Shown here in pieces: positions 1 through 7,421 of a stretch of DNA of 46,514 nucleotides. Origin of the DNA: an uncultured Acidimicrobiales bacterium (GTDB lineage Bacteria; Actinomycetota; Acidimicrobiia; Acidimicrobiales; SZUA-35); the NCBI GenBank assembly GCA_937958015.1, contig CALGOA010000029.1:1-46514 (forward strand), in the 5' to 3' direction. The translations under genes were made by a program, and so were the position numbers. The notes under the pieces were generated by a model. The model was not told the DNA's origin, made no database searches, and saw only the letters and a program-made list of their open reading frames with translations. Each line of letters starts with the position of its first letter. Position 1 is the first letter of the stretch.

Positions 1-447
1 TTCCGTTCGGTCGATGGTGGGAACGAGTTCTGGCGCGGGGTGACGTCGTCGTTGTCGTTTGATGACACGTTGCGGAGTTCTGGTGATCACGTGTATTCGG
101 TTCAGGCTCGGGGCGCTACTGGCGTCTGGAGCGGATCGACCATCTGCAGTCCGGTGCTCAATCCCGCCAACGGTGGCCCTGAGCCCGTCCTTGCGCCGGC
201 ATCGTGCGATGCTGCCAACGTGGCGGGGGAGGGAGTGCTCTCATGGGACGCTTCGGCCGATGCCGTTGACTACCGAATCTTCCGTTCGGTCGATGGCGGC
301 AACACGTCCTGGCGGGGCCGTGTCACCGACACCAACTTCACCGACAGTCTGCGCAACGGGCTCAGCCATCAGTACTCGGTGCAGGCTCGTGGTGTGGACG
401 GGGTCTGGTCCGACAGCACCGTGTGCGCCCCACCGATCGTCGGCTAG
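1..447 (+). CDS. C-terminal end of a fibronectin type III-like repeat protein (5' truncated by window)
   Basis: The open frame enters from the left edge of the window and stops at 447, so only the last 148 residues are visible. Two copies of a unit of about 93 residues can be seen. The string FRSVDGG opens at base 1 and again at base 280, and each copy ends with YSVQARG followed by GVW-S and a Cys. The beta-strand pattern (VLSWD, YRIFRS, YSVQARG) is that of fibronectin type III domains in secreted actinobacterial proteins. The paired Cys residues suggest an extracytoplasmic location, although the signal peptide is outside the window. The DNA of the two units is also closely similar, which points to recent internal duplication. 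Function is not known. It converges on the oxidoreductase gene with a 4-base gap. Confidence 0.75.
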   Translation, partial: FRSVDGGNEFWRGVTSSLSFDDTLRSSGDHVYSVQARGATGVWSGSTICSPVLNPANGGPEPVLAPASCDAANVAGEGVLSWDASADAVDYRIFRSVDGGNTSWRGRVTDTNFTDSLRNGLSHQYSVQARGVDGVWSDSTVCAPPIVG

Positions 448-451
448 TCCG

Positions 452-1423
452 CTACTCGTTGACCAGGATGACCTTGCCGGTCGTCGTCCGGCCCTCGATC
501 ATTCGGTGGGCCTGAGCGGCGTCGGCCATCGGTACCCGGGCGCCGATCCTGACGTCGAGGCATCCCTCGGCGATCCACCTGAACACCTCACCGCTGCGTC
601 GCAACAACTCCTCCCGCGTCTCGATGTAGTGGAAGAGAGACGGCCTCGTGAGGAACAACGAGGGGGCCAGTTCGAGCGGGGTTATTGGGTCGACCGGGCC
701 CGAGGCGTTTCCGAACGTTGCCATCATTCCCCGCGACCGGATCAGTCGAAGGCTCTTTTCAAAGACGGTCTTTCCGACGCCGTCGTACACCACGTCGAGG
801 CCTCGAACCCCAACGACCTTTTCGATCTCATCTGCGAAATCGACGTTGCGGTACAACACGACGTGGTCGGCACCGGCGCCTTCGGCCAGCACGGCCTTCT
901 CCGGCGTTCCCACCGTGCTGAACACCGTCGCCCCGGCCATCTTGGCCATCTGAATAAGAAGTAGACCAACACCGCCGGCACCCGCGTGGATCAGGCACTT
1001 GTCGCCCGGTGACAGAGGGAAGGTATCCATGGCCAGGTAGTGAGCGGTCATTCCCTGCAGCATGACCGCGGCCGCCACCTCGGGGTCTACGCCGTCGGGA
1101 ACCGGCACCACCTGGTCGGCTCGAAGTGCAACCCGTTCGGCGTAGGTTCCGGGTTGACTGGCCCAGGCCACGGTGTCGCCAATTGCGATGTCGGCCACAT
1201 CGGATCCAACCGCAGTGACCTCACCCGCACCCTCCATGCCGGGCACGTAGGGGAGCGAGACGGGGTAGAGGCCGCTGCGTTGGTAGGTGTCGATGAAGTT
1301 CAAACCCGCCGCAGCCACTGCGACGATGATTTCGTCGGGGGCCGGAGTTGGATCGGGAACGTCGTCCCAGCCCAGGACCTCGGGTCCGCCGGTCTGGTTC
1401 ATCTGGATCGCCTTCATTGGCAA
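452..1423 (-). CDS. NADPH:quinone oxidoreductase (zinc-independent MDR family)
   Basis: This 323-residue protein has the usual length of quinone oxidoreductases in the medium-chain dehydrogenase/reductase superfamily. An N-terminal GroES-like domain includes GLNFIDTYQRSGLYP, the family signature for substrate-side residues. A Rossmann domain follows, with the nucleotide-binding string AGAGGVG at about residues 149-155. It lacks the Cys/His set of the zinc-dependent alcohol dehydrogenases. The expected role is NADPH-dependent reduction of quinones or other enals in the cytoplasm. It is the last gene of a minus-strand run that also carries a flavin-binding protein and a peroxiredoxin-like gene, so a redox-stress theme is plausible. 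The ATG start is preceded by a 35-base gap from the upstream gene. Confidence 0.88.
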   Translation of the reverse strand: MPMKAIQMNQTGGPEVLGWDDVPDPTPAPDEIIVAVAAAGLNFIDTYQRSGLYPVSLPYVPGMEGAGEVTAVGSDVADIAIGDTVAWASQPGTYAERVALRADQVVPVPDGVDPEVAAAVMLQGMTAHYLAMDTFPLSPGDKCLIHAGAGGVGLLLIQMAKMAGATVFSTVGTPEKAVLAEGAGADHVVLYRNVDFADEIEKVVGVRGLDVVYDGVGKTVFEKSLRLIRSRGMMATFGNASGPVDPITPLELAPSLFLTRPSLFHYIETREELLRRSGEVFRWIAEGCLDVRIGARVPMADAAQAHRMIEGRTTTGKVILVNE

Positions 1424-1458
1424 AGGTTAATCGAGAGGGTCTCGACCAACCGAAACAA

Positions 1459-2118
1459 CTAGTCGGAGTCGGTGACCATTGCTCGCACGTTGGCGGGAGC
1501 TTCCAAACCATCGTTCAGTCGAGTGTCGTCGACCGGTTGCCCGATCGCCATATGCATCGGGAGGACCCCCGCCCAGATGTCGAGTTCGTAGTCCTCGTCG
1601 TCATCGACAGGATCCCCGCTGCGAACCTTGGCCGACGCCTGGTCAAGCGACAGGCGGAAAACCGACGTCCCCTGGATCTCTTTGCGGGTGTTCGGCCGCA
1701 GGTCGGCCTGTCGTCCGGGCACCAGCCGTTCGACGAACATCTCCAACGCTTCCTCCTTTTCTGCTGGTTCGGTCACCTCTTCGGGCACGCCGACCACAAC
1801 GAGGGAGCGATAGTTCATGCTGTGGTGGAACGCGGAACGGGCCAGGACCAGTCCGTCCAGAAGTGTCATCTCGACACAGATCGACCGGTCGTCGCCTTTG
1901 GCTCGGCGCAGTACGCCGGCAGCCGGAGCGCCATGGAGAAGAAGGTCGTCGCCGTGGCGCACACAGAACATTGGGATGACGACGGGTTGTCCGTTTCGAA
2001 TCGTTCCGACGTGAGCGACAAGCCCGGCGTCGGCGATCGCATTTATCGTCTCACGGTCGTAGTGCCCGCGTTCGGGAACTCGGTTGATTGCGATCTCAGC
2101 TGAGGGTTCCTGTGCCAT
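1459..2118 (-). CDS. Pyridoxamine 5'-phosphate oxidase-family flavin-nucleotide-binding protein (NimA-like)
   Basis: This 219-residue protein follows the pattern of the COG3467/NimA-like branch of the split-barrel flavin-binding family. Visible elements are GLVAHVG, PVVIPMFCVRHGDDLLLHG, LDGLVLARSAFHHSMNYRS and a late WAG--P string. These proteins bind FMN or a related flavin and reduce varied substrates, and the exact substrate cannot be read from sequence. The N-terminal RVPERGHYD and the internal His-Ser-x-Asn-Tyr-Arg match the family's conserved positions. The gene lies 18 bases downstream of the peroxiredoxin-like gene on the same strand and is probably co-transcribed with it. Confidence 0.82.
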   Translation of the reverse strand: MAQEPSAEIAINRVPERGHYDRETINAIADAGLVAHVGTIRNGQPVVIPMFCVRHGDDLLLHGAPAAGVLRRAKGDDRSICVEMTLLDGLVLARSAFHHSMNYRSLVVVGVPEEVTEPAEKEEALEMFVERLVPGRQADLRPNTRKEIQGTSVFRLSLDQASAKVRSGDPVDDDEDYELDIWAGVLPMHMAIGQPVDDTRLNDGLEAPANVRAMVTDSD

Positions 2119-2136
2119 CGACCGAGGTTAGAACCT

Positions 2137-2697
2137 CTAACCAACATTGTCAGGTGAAATTCCCGATGGCTGTTTTGCTCGAATCTTATTCACCTGAGCG
2201 ATCAGGGTGTCGACCGACGGCCGGTCGTCGGGTCCGGCTCCATGGTAGATCCACGCTGCGGATCCGTCGGGACCGATCACAGCGTTCCCGCCCAGTTGAA
2301 GCGTGTCTTCGGTCGTTTTGGTGAGACCGCCGAATCCTTCCTTGCGGATGATCTGGAAGTAGCGCCGGAAAACCCTCCAACCCCAGACCCGCCAGACCGA
2401 CCCTCGTTCGTATCCGAACTGGTGATAGACGTTCAGGTCGGCGTCGGTGAGGATCGGATGTTGCCACCCGGTGCGACTGCGATAGGCGCGGAGGTACTTC
2501 GGATCGCTGAAGGTCAACAGCGCAAAGTCGACATCATCACCGAACTCGGCACTTCGTTCGCTCACGTCGACCACGTGAGCCTTGCAGGGAAGTCAATGAA
2601 TGTGCCGATGGAAGATCAGAACCACGATCCGACCGCGGCGAGCTTCAAGACTCCAACGGCTGCCATCGCTTGAGGGCAATTCGATCGTGGGAGTCAT
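2137..2697 (-). CDS. Peroxiredoxin-like (PRXL2/AhpC-TSA family) candidate selenoprotein with in-frame UGA (Sec35)
   Basis: Read from the ATG at 2697, the frame gives MTPTIELPSSDG--WSLEA-RGRIVVLIFHRHIH, then UGA at 2595-2593, then LPCKAHVVDVSE and on to the stop at 2137. The total is 186 residues counting the UGA as selenocysteine. The part before the UGA is the normal start of this thioredoxin-fold family (a P-x-x-x-L-P-x-x-D-G opening, beta strand VVLIF). The UGA sits where the family has the first Cys of its CxxC redox motif, so the motif becomes U35-L-P-C38. The downstream part (LLTFSDPKYLRAY, HPILTDADLNVYHQFG, GGNAVIGPDG) is intact. A start at the GTG at 2574 would remove the active site. 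A bacterial SECIS-like hairpin follows the UGA. Expected role: thiol/selenol peroxidase or disulfide exchange in the cytoplasm. The alternatives are a nonsense mutation or a sequencing error. No sel genes are in the window. Confidence 0.8.
2551..2595 (-). promoter_or_regulatory. Candidate bacterial SECIS element immediately 3' of the in-frame UGA
   Basis: On the minus strand the UGA (2595-2593) is followed by 12 bases. Then comes a perfect 8-bp stem, GCTCACGT (2580-2573) paired with ACGTGAGC (2567-2560), closed by a 5-base loop GGTCG. A lower helix can form between ACTTC (2593-2589, starting with the last base of the UGA) and GAAGT (2555-2551). A GGUC loop about 20 bases after the UGA is the geometry of the SelB-binding hairpin of E. 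coli fdhF. The element lies inside the coding sequence, as bacterial SECIS elements do. Confidence 0.78.
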
Positions 2698-2758
2698 GAG
2701 CCTATGGAACCGTCCATCGGCCGATCCAATTCCGAAACGTGATCAGGATGTTTGCAGC

Positions 2759-3601
2759 TCACGTGGGAAGGGTGATTCGGCCCGACACGATCGTTGTCGC
2801 ATCCCCGCTCAGCCAGATCGCGTCGTCGTCGCCGGTCGTGGCATAGGCCCGACCGTTGCGACCCATGTAGTTGCCCTGTGCCGCAACGTACGGGAAAGCC
2901 TGTAAATGGTTCTCATGCAGGTACTGCGCGATGCTGGCGTTGGCGGAGCCGGTCACCGGATCCTCCCGAACGTCGAGCCCGAAGAAACATCTAACCTCCA
3001 CGTCCACACCGGCGAGTTCGGACCCCACGGTGAACGCTGCAATATCGACCTCTTCGTCGTCGATGGCCGACGGACTCAGGGATGCGAGGACGGCAGGATT
3101 GGTGACGTGGGCGCCAATCCAGCGGGGTCCGTTGTCGATCCACACCACATCGAAGACGTCGCTCTCGTCCAGCCCGAGAATCTTGAGGGTTCGGGTTCGC
3201 ACCTCGGGTTCAGCGGCGCCGCCTCGAACGAGCGGAGGCGCCTGGAAACCCAATCGGTTCCCGTCGTTCCTGAGTGGCACCAAACCGATGCTGCACTCCT
3301 GAATGACACGGTCGTTGTCCTTCGGTATCCCTCCGGCCTCCAGGAAGGCGTGAGCTGATCCGATCGTGGGGTGCCCGGCAAAGGGCAACTCCTCGGTGGG
3401 GGTGAAGATGCGGACCCGGTAGTCGGCGGTCGGATCGGTGGCTTCCAGTAGGAACGTGGTTTCAGAGAAGTTGGTCCAGTTGGCGACCGATTGCATCTGC
3501 TCGGTCGTGAGCTCGTCGGCTCCGTGAATGACCGCCAACGGATTCCCGTCGAGCCCGTTGGTGCAGAAGACATCAACTTCGCGGAACTCTAATGAAGTCA
3601 C
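2759..3601 (-). CDS. PhzF-family isomerase/epimerase
   Basis: This 280-residue protein has the two-lobed diaminopimelate-epimerase-like fold signature of the PhzF family. N-terminal VFCTNGLDGNPLAVI is followed by FSETTFLL, whose Glu is the family's proposed catalytic acid/base. FAGHPTIGSAHAFL follows, and a late REDPVTGSANASIAQYL. Most PhzF relatives outside phenazine clusters have no defined substrate, and no phenazine genes are present here, so the function stays open. The start is a GTG at 3601 that overlaps the TGA stop of the upstream NTF2-like gene (GTGA), which indicates translational coupling. Confidence 0.85.
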   Translation of the reverse strand: MTSLEFREVDVFCTNGLDGNPLAVIHGADELTTEQMQSVANWTNFSETTFLLEATDPTADYRVRIFTPTEELPFAGHPTIGSAHAFLEAGGIPKDNDRVIQECSIGLVPLRNDGNRLGFQAPPLVRGGAAEPEVRTRTLKILGLDESDVFDVVWIDNGPRWIGAHVTNPAVLASLSPSAIDDEEVDIAAFTVGSELAGVDVEVRCFFGLDVREDPVTGSANASIAQYLHENHLQAFPYVAAQGNYMGRNGRAYATTGDDDAIWLSGDATTIVSGRITLPT

Positions 3602-4026
3602 GACTTCATGCTCTCGAGCATCGCCATCATCGCCTGGTGGATGGCGTTGACGCCCTGCAGCGGGCGAACCATCACCTTGAACTCGATGATCTTTCCGTCG
3701 TCGTCACAGGTGATGATGTCGACGCCGTTCACCGACTTGCCGTCGATCGACGTCTCGAACTCGAGCATCGCCTGATGGCCCGAGGTGATCTCCTTTACGT
3801 AACGGAACGGCTGATCGTCGCCGCCGCCGAGGGTGTTGGCCGCGGCCAGTAGGTAGATCCGGGTGATCTCGCCTCCCCGTTGAGGAGTGAACACGACCGG
3901 GCTGTAGAACACGCAATCGTCGTGAATGAGTTCAGCGAGGAGGCTCTCCCGGTCGGCGGCCCCGGCGTCCACCTCGGTCATGTAGCCGTGCCAACGTTCA
4001 AGACATCCATCGATCGGAGAGCTCAT
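3598..4026 (-). CDS. SnoaL-like/NTF2-superfamily protein
   Basis: This 142-residue small alpha+beta protein fits the NTF2-like superfamily (SnoaL-like polyketide-cyclase or ketosteroid-isomerase type). It has an N-terminal helix with the W-H-x-Y pattern common in these proteins, a central strand region (DDCVFYSPVVFTPQRG), and a closing set of strands (IITCDDDGKIIEFKVMVRPLQG). Members range from isomerases to ligand-binding proteins, and the actual substrate cannot be inferred. It begins a minus-strand run and is coupled to the PhzF-like gene by a 4-base overlap. It diverges from the enoyl-CoA hydratase gene. Confidence 0.75.
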   Translation of the reverse strand: MSSPIDGCLERWHGYMTEVDAGAADRESLLAELIHDDCVFYSPVVFTPQRGGEITRIYLLAAANTLGGGDDQPFRYVKEITSGHQAMLEFETSIDGKSVNGVDIITCDDDGKIIEFKVMVRPLQGVNAIHQAMMAMLESMKS

Positions 4027-4068
4027 TCGAAGAGGTTAGACGGGGGGAGGTCAAGCTACGGTGCCGAT

Positions 4069-4824
4069 GTGGACTCACTTCTGGTTGAAAGAAAAGACGG
4101 CTATGCGATTTTGACGCTGAACGATCCCGATCGTCGCAACGTCTTCACTCTCGAGATGAGCGCTCGGGTCAGTGAGGTCTTCGACGAACTCGAGGCGGAC
4201 CCATCGATCAGCGCAGTGATTCTCACCGGAGCCGGCAAGGGATTCTGTTCCGGTGGACACCTGGACGAACTGTTGGCCAATCCCGGACACGAAGGTCTGC
4301 CAAAGGTCTACGCGGGTTTCATTCGGATGGCCGAGAGTCGTCTCGCCACGATCGCGGCGGTGAACGGTGCCGCCGTCGGTGCAGGAATGAACGCCGCATT
4401 GTGTTGTGACGTCGTGGTTGCAGCGGAGTCGGCGAAGTTCGACAGCCGTTTTCTTCAGATCGGAATCGGCCCAGGCGGCGGTCACACGTGGCGACTGCGC
4501 AACAAGACCGACCTGCAAACCGTCAAGTCGATGGTTTTGTTCTCCGAGGTTCTCGACGGTGCTCGAGCCGCCGAGGTGGGTTTGGCCTGGAAGTGTGTGC
4601 CCGACGGTGAACTGATGGAAGCCGCAGAAGCGATGGCGGCAAAGGCGGCATCGGCTCCGCGAGAACTGCTCATGCGAACCAAGGACACCATCGAACGGAC
4701 CGAAACGATCACAGCCAGCGACGACTCGGTCGTCAACGAACTCGACACGCAGGTGTGGTCGATGGGCCAGCCGGCGTTCAAAGAGATGGTCGCCTCGTTG
4801 AAGGCGCGAATGGCCAAGAAATAG
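4069..4824 (+). CDS. Enoyl-CoA hydratase/isomerase (crotonase family)
   Basis: The crotonase fold is clear over 251 residues. The oxyanion-hole strings are GAGKGFCSGGHLDEL and NGAAVGAGMNAALCCDVVVAAESAKF. The family usually catalyses hydration or isomerisation of acyl-CoA esters in the cytoplasm. The frame stays open upstream of 4069, but that sequence is not crotonase-like and is antisense to the divergent gene. I choose the GTG at 4069 because the family homology begins there (VDSLLVERKDGYAILTLNDP). A GGGGGGAGG purine run lies 19 bases upstream, rather far for a ribosome binding site, so the start is not certain. It is followed 8 bases later by an acetyltransferase gene. The specific substrate is not known. 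Confidence 0.85.
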   Translation: MDSLLVERKDGYAILTLNDPDRRNVFTLEMSARVSEVFDELEADPSISAVILTGAGKGFCSGGHLDELLANPGHEGLPKVYAGFIRMAESRLATIAAVNGAAVGAGMNAALCCDVVVAAESAKFDSRFLQIGIGPGGGHTWRLRNKTDLQTVKSMVLFSEVLDGARAAEVGLAWKCVPDGELMEAAEAMAAKAASAPRELLMRTKDTIERTETITASDDSVVNELDTQVWSMGQPAFKEMVASLKARMAKK

Positions 4825-4832
4825 GCAACGCC

Positions 4833-5273
4833 ATGTCGACATCTGCTGTGGTACATCAGGCTCGCTTCGACGAGTTGACCACGCGTCAACTACACGATCT
4901 CGTTCGGCTCCGGATCGATGTCTTCGTAGTGGAACAGGAGTGCCCGTACCCCGAGCTCGACGGACGCGACATCGAACCTGGAACGGTCCATTTGTGGGTT
5001 GAGTCCGAAGGCGACATCGCGGCGTACCTTCGGGTTCTCCAAGATCCGGAAGTGCACCGAATCGGTCGGGTCGTCACTGCAGCCGCTCATCGCGGCCAAG
5101 GCCATGCGGCGCGGCTTATGGAGCTGGCCATCGAGTCGTGTCCCGGCGCCATCGAGTTGGACGCCCAGAGTTACCTACGCGAGTGGTACGAGGGATTCGG
5201 TTTCGTCACGACCGGCGACGAGTTCATCGAGGATGACATCCCGCACCTGCCGATGCGCCGGGAACCGGGGTAA
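4833..5273 (+). CDS. elaA: GNAT family N-acetyltransferase, ElaA type
   Basis: The 146-residue protein opens with the ElaA signature: a VRLRIDVFVVEQECPYPELDG-like stretch in which VFVVEQ-C-Y--LDG is typical. The acetyl-CoA-binding loop is visible as RVVTAAAHRGQGHAARLME, equivalent to the R/Q-x-x-G-x-G motif. The C-terminal YLREWYEGFGFVTTGDEFIEDDIPH also matches the subfamily. ElaA proteins are acetyltransferases without a firmly assigned physiological substrate. The ATG start follows the crotonase stop by 8 bases, so the two are probably transcribed together. Confidence 0.87.
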   Translation: MSTSAVVHQARFDELTTRQLHDLVRLRIDVFVVEQECPYPELDGRDIEPGTVHLWVESEGDIAAYLRVLQDPEVHRIGRVVTAAAHRGQGHAARLMELAIESCPGAIELDAQSYLREWYEGFGFVTTGDEFIEDDIPHLPMRREPG

Positions 5274-5324
5274 ATCGACCCAGCTCACCTCGGGGCGAAT
5301 CATGCACCCCGGAAGTGACACAAG

Positions 5325-7325
5325 GTGACAAACGCGGTACTGCTTGTGGTCTTGCGACTTCTCTCTCTCATCGATCGCGCTCGCGATTCGGTGGCATATC
5401 GAACCGAAATGCGGCGCTGGAATCAACGGGTTCGCCCGCCGATCTCGTCGATCGGTGTCGGTGGGTCGGGCACGGTCTTCGTCGATGTCTTCGACACCGT
5501 ACTGATCCGGCGGGTCGTTGGTGAGCCCGGTCCTTCAGTGGTCGCTCGGTCGCTGGGGAGCATCGGTGATCGATATGTGTGGCGCCGTGCGGTTGCGGGG
5601 CAACGGCACGAGAACATTCTCGATATAGCAACCGACGTTGCCCGGGACCTCGACAACGTGACTGCGACCGAACTGATCGAACGGGAGATAGAGGCTGAGT
5701 TCGAACTCTGTGTCGGTGTTCCGGGAGCGTCCGATTGGCTCAAGTCGCTGCGGCGGGCTGGCAAGAAGATCATCTTCGTTTCCGACATGCATCTTCCGAC
5801 CGAAGTAATCAGCGGACTCCTCCGCAAAAACGACCTACTCTCACTCGTCGACGAGGTGGTCGTGTCGGCCGACTGGGGTGCAACGAAGCGTTCAGGACGA
5901 CTGATTCCTGCCGTGCTCGAGAAGTTCGGGCTCTCCCCCGAAGGTGTTACTCACGTAGGAAACGACCTGGTAACCGACGGTGCGATGCCACGGGTCGCCG
6001 GGCTCGACGTACTGCCATCGGCTGCCGCCAACCTCACTCCGTACGAACGGATCGCCGCCGACGCGGATGGCCAGGCCTCGGCGATCATCGCAGGCGCTAG
6101 TCGGCTGGCCCGCCTCCGACTCTTGCATCGGTCCGATTTCGTTGGAGATCCCGACCTTCTGGACCTCGCCACCGGTGTTGGCGGAACGGTCGGAGTGGCA
6201 TTTGTGTTGTGGGTGCTGGATCGGGCCCGTGACAGCGGCTGCCGCAGGCTCTATTTCGTCGCTCGCGACGGCGAGATATTTCTAGAAATCGCCCGCGCCC
6301 TACCGAACGAATACACCGAGGGCCTTGAACTTCGGTATCTGCATGCCAACCGCCGTTCGGTCTCGCTGGCTCACGCCGCAGTGGTCGGGGTTGCACCCTG
6401 GATTGCTCTGGGAACAGCATCGCCCGATGCCCAGATCCTGAATGGTCGAGAGCGGGTTCCGTGGGCCAACCTGTGCGGCCGGGTCGGTCTGTCACCGGAG
6501 CAACTGGCCCTTCACAGTCACGATCTGGGCGACGTCGATCCTCAGCGGCCGCTGCCCGGGGCTCGCGTTTCTGCATTCCTAGAAGCGCTTGGCTCTACCG
6601 AGGTCCAGGCGCTCATTGCTCAAGAGGCACACCGTCGGCATTCTCTGGTCGGCGACTATTTTGACAGTGTCGGTCTCGGCGATGACGGTTGCGCTCTCGT
6701 GGACGTCGGGTGGACGGGGCAGTTGTCCGAAGCCATCGCATCCGTTGCCCGATCGCACGATCCCGGTGGGCTCCACAGCTACCACTTTGGTTCTCTGCCG
6801 ATTACCCCCGGCCCCTCGGTGCCGATCGAATCCTTTCTCGGCTCGGAGCCGTTGATGGAGGGAGCGGTCGTCTGCGTCGAGACCTTTACCGCATCCAACA
6901 CCGCCCCGGTGGTCGAGTTCTCCCGACAACCCGATGGCAAGGTGTTGCCGGTCTTTGATGACGCGGACTTTTCACCCGGCGCAGCTCGTGAACTCATTCG
7001 GGCCGGCATGATCGAAAGCGCTCGCAATATGCCGCCCCCAACGCTTTTTGACCGTTGGGGCGGCGCGGACACGGGGACCGAACCGGTGGTTCGGGCGATT
7101 CTGCGGCAGTTGTGGCTGCGCCCCCGCCGGAGCGATGCGCTTGCATTGGCTCCGTTGCTTTTTGAGTCTGACGACGCCGGCCGGGTCGTGAGCGGGCTGG
7201 CCGAACCCATGCGCTTGGTACGCGATTCCAGACGACGAGTGTGGGGGCCCGGGTCGGTTGCGGTCTCAGGTGGGGCCGTTCGTCTAGTTGCTTTTGCCCG
7301 TCGCCAACTGGCCGAATGGGCCTGA
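5325..7325 (+). CDS. HAD-superfamily protein of the polysaccharide-locus type (COG5610-like), two domains
   Basis: This is a 666-residue protein. The N-terminal HAD phosphatase-like domain has motif I DVFDTVL with Asp54 and Asp57, motif II in FVSDMHLP (about residues 149-157), a Lys in the GATKRSGRL region, and motif IV in HVGNDLVTDG (about 210-219). A second domain of about 350 residues begins near 300 with LYFVARDGEIFLEIAR and includes LHANRRSVSLA and VDVGWTGQL. This pairing is found in proteins encoded next to glycosyltransferases in capsule and O-antigen loci. Biochemistry of the second domain is not established. The GTG start has only weak ribosome-site support. It leads the exopolysaccharide cluster, with a 96-base gap before the Wzz-like gene. 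Confidence 0.75.
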   Translation: MTNAVLLVVLRLLSLIDRARDSVAYRTEMRRWNQRVRPPISSIGVGGSGTVFVDVFDTVLIRRVVGEPGPSVVARSLGSIGDRYVWRRAVAGQRHENILDIATDVARDLDNVTATELIEREIEAEFELCVGVPGASDWLKSLRRAGKKIIFVSDMHLPTEVISGLLRKNDLLSLVDEVVVSADWGATKRSGRLIPAVLEKFGLSPEGVTHVGNDLVTDGAMPRVAGLDVLPSAAANLTPYERIAADADGQASAIIAGASRLARLRLLHRSDFVGDPDLLDLATGVGGTVGVAFVLWVLDRARDSGCRRLYFVARDGEIFLEIARALPNEYTEGLELRYLHANRRSVSLAHAAVVGVAPWIALGTASPDAQILNGRERVPWANLCGRVGLSPEQLALHSHDLGDVDPQRPLPGARVSAFLEALGSTEVQALIAQEAHRRHSLVGDYFDSVGLGDDGCALVDVGWTGQLSEAIASVARSHDPGGLHSYHFGSLPITPGPSVPIESFLGSEPLMEGAVVCVETFTASNTAPVVEFSRQPDGKVLPVFDDADFSPGAARELIRAGMIESARNMPPPTLFDRWGGADTGTEPVVRAILRQLWLRPRRSDALALAPLLFESDDAGRVVSGLAEPMRLVRDSRRRVWGPGSVAVSGGAVRLVAFARRQLAEWA

Positions 7326-7353
7326 CATCGTGTTGATCGTCCCCTAAACTCAC

Positions 7354-7385
7354 ACTAAGCGTAGTACAACTACTAAGAGTGATAC
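7354..7385. repeat. Two tandem near-identical 14-bp boxes upstream of the Wzz-like gene
   Basis: ACTAAGCGTAGTAC at 7354-7367 and ACTAAGAGTGATAC at 7372-7385 match at 11 of 14 positions and are spaced 18 bases start to start. A small inverted repeat, GTAGT-ACA-ACTAC (7361-7373), spans the junction. They lie in the only substantial gap of the polysaccharide cluster, 37 bases before the next start codon. They may be binding sites for a regulator or part of a promoter. Confidence 0.4.
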
Positions 7386-7421
7386 GACCCGACGCTGGGC
7401 CAGTATTGCAGGAAAACGGCG

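Noticed and set aside
2137-2574. A 145-residue peroxiredoxin-like protein starting at the GTG at 2574
   Set aside because: This start removes the N-terminal strand and the redox motif; the upstream sequence continues the family in the same frame across the UGA.
2242-2673. Plus-strand open frame opposite the peroxiredoxin-like gene
   Set aside because: No recognisable domain; it is a GC-rich antisense shadow of the minus-strand gene.
2759-3601. Phenazine biosynthesis role for the PhzF-like gene
   Set aside because: No other phenazine genes are present and most PhzF relatives serve other or unknown roles.
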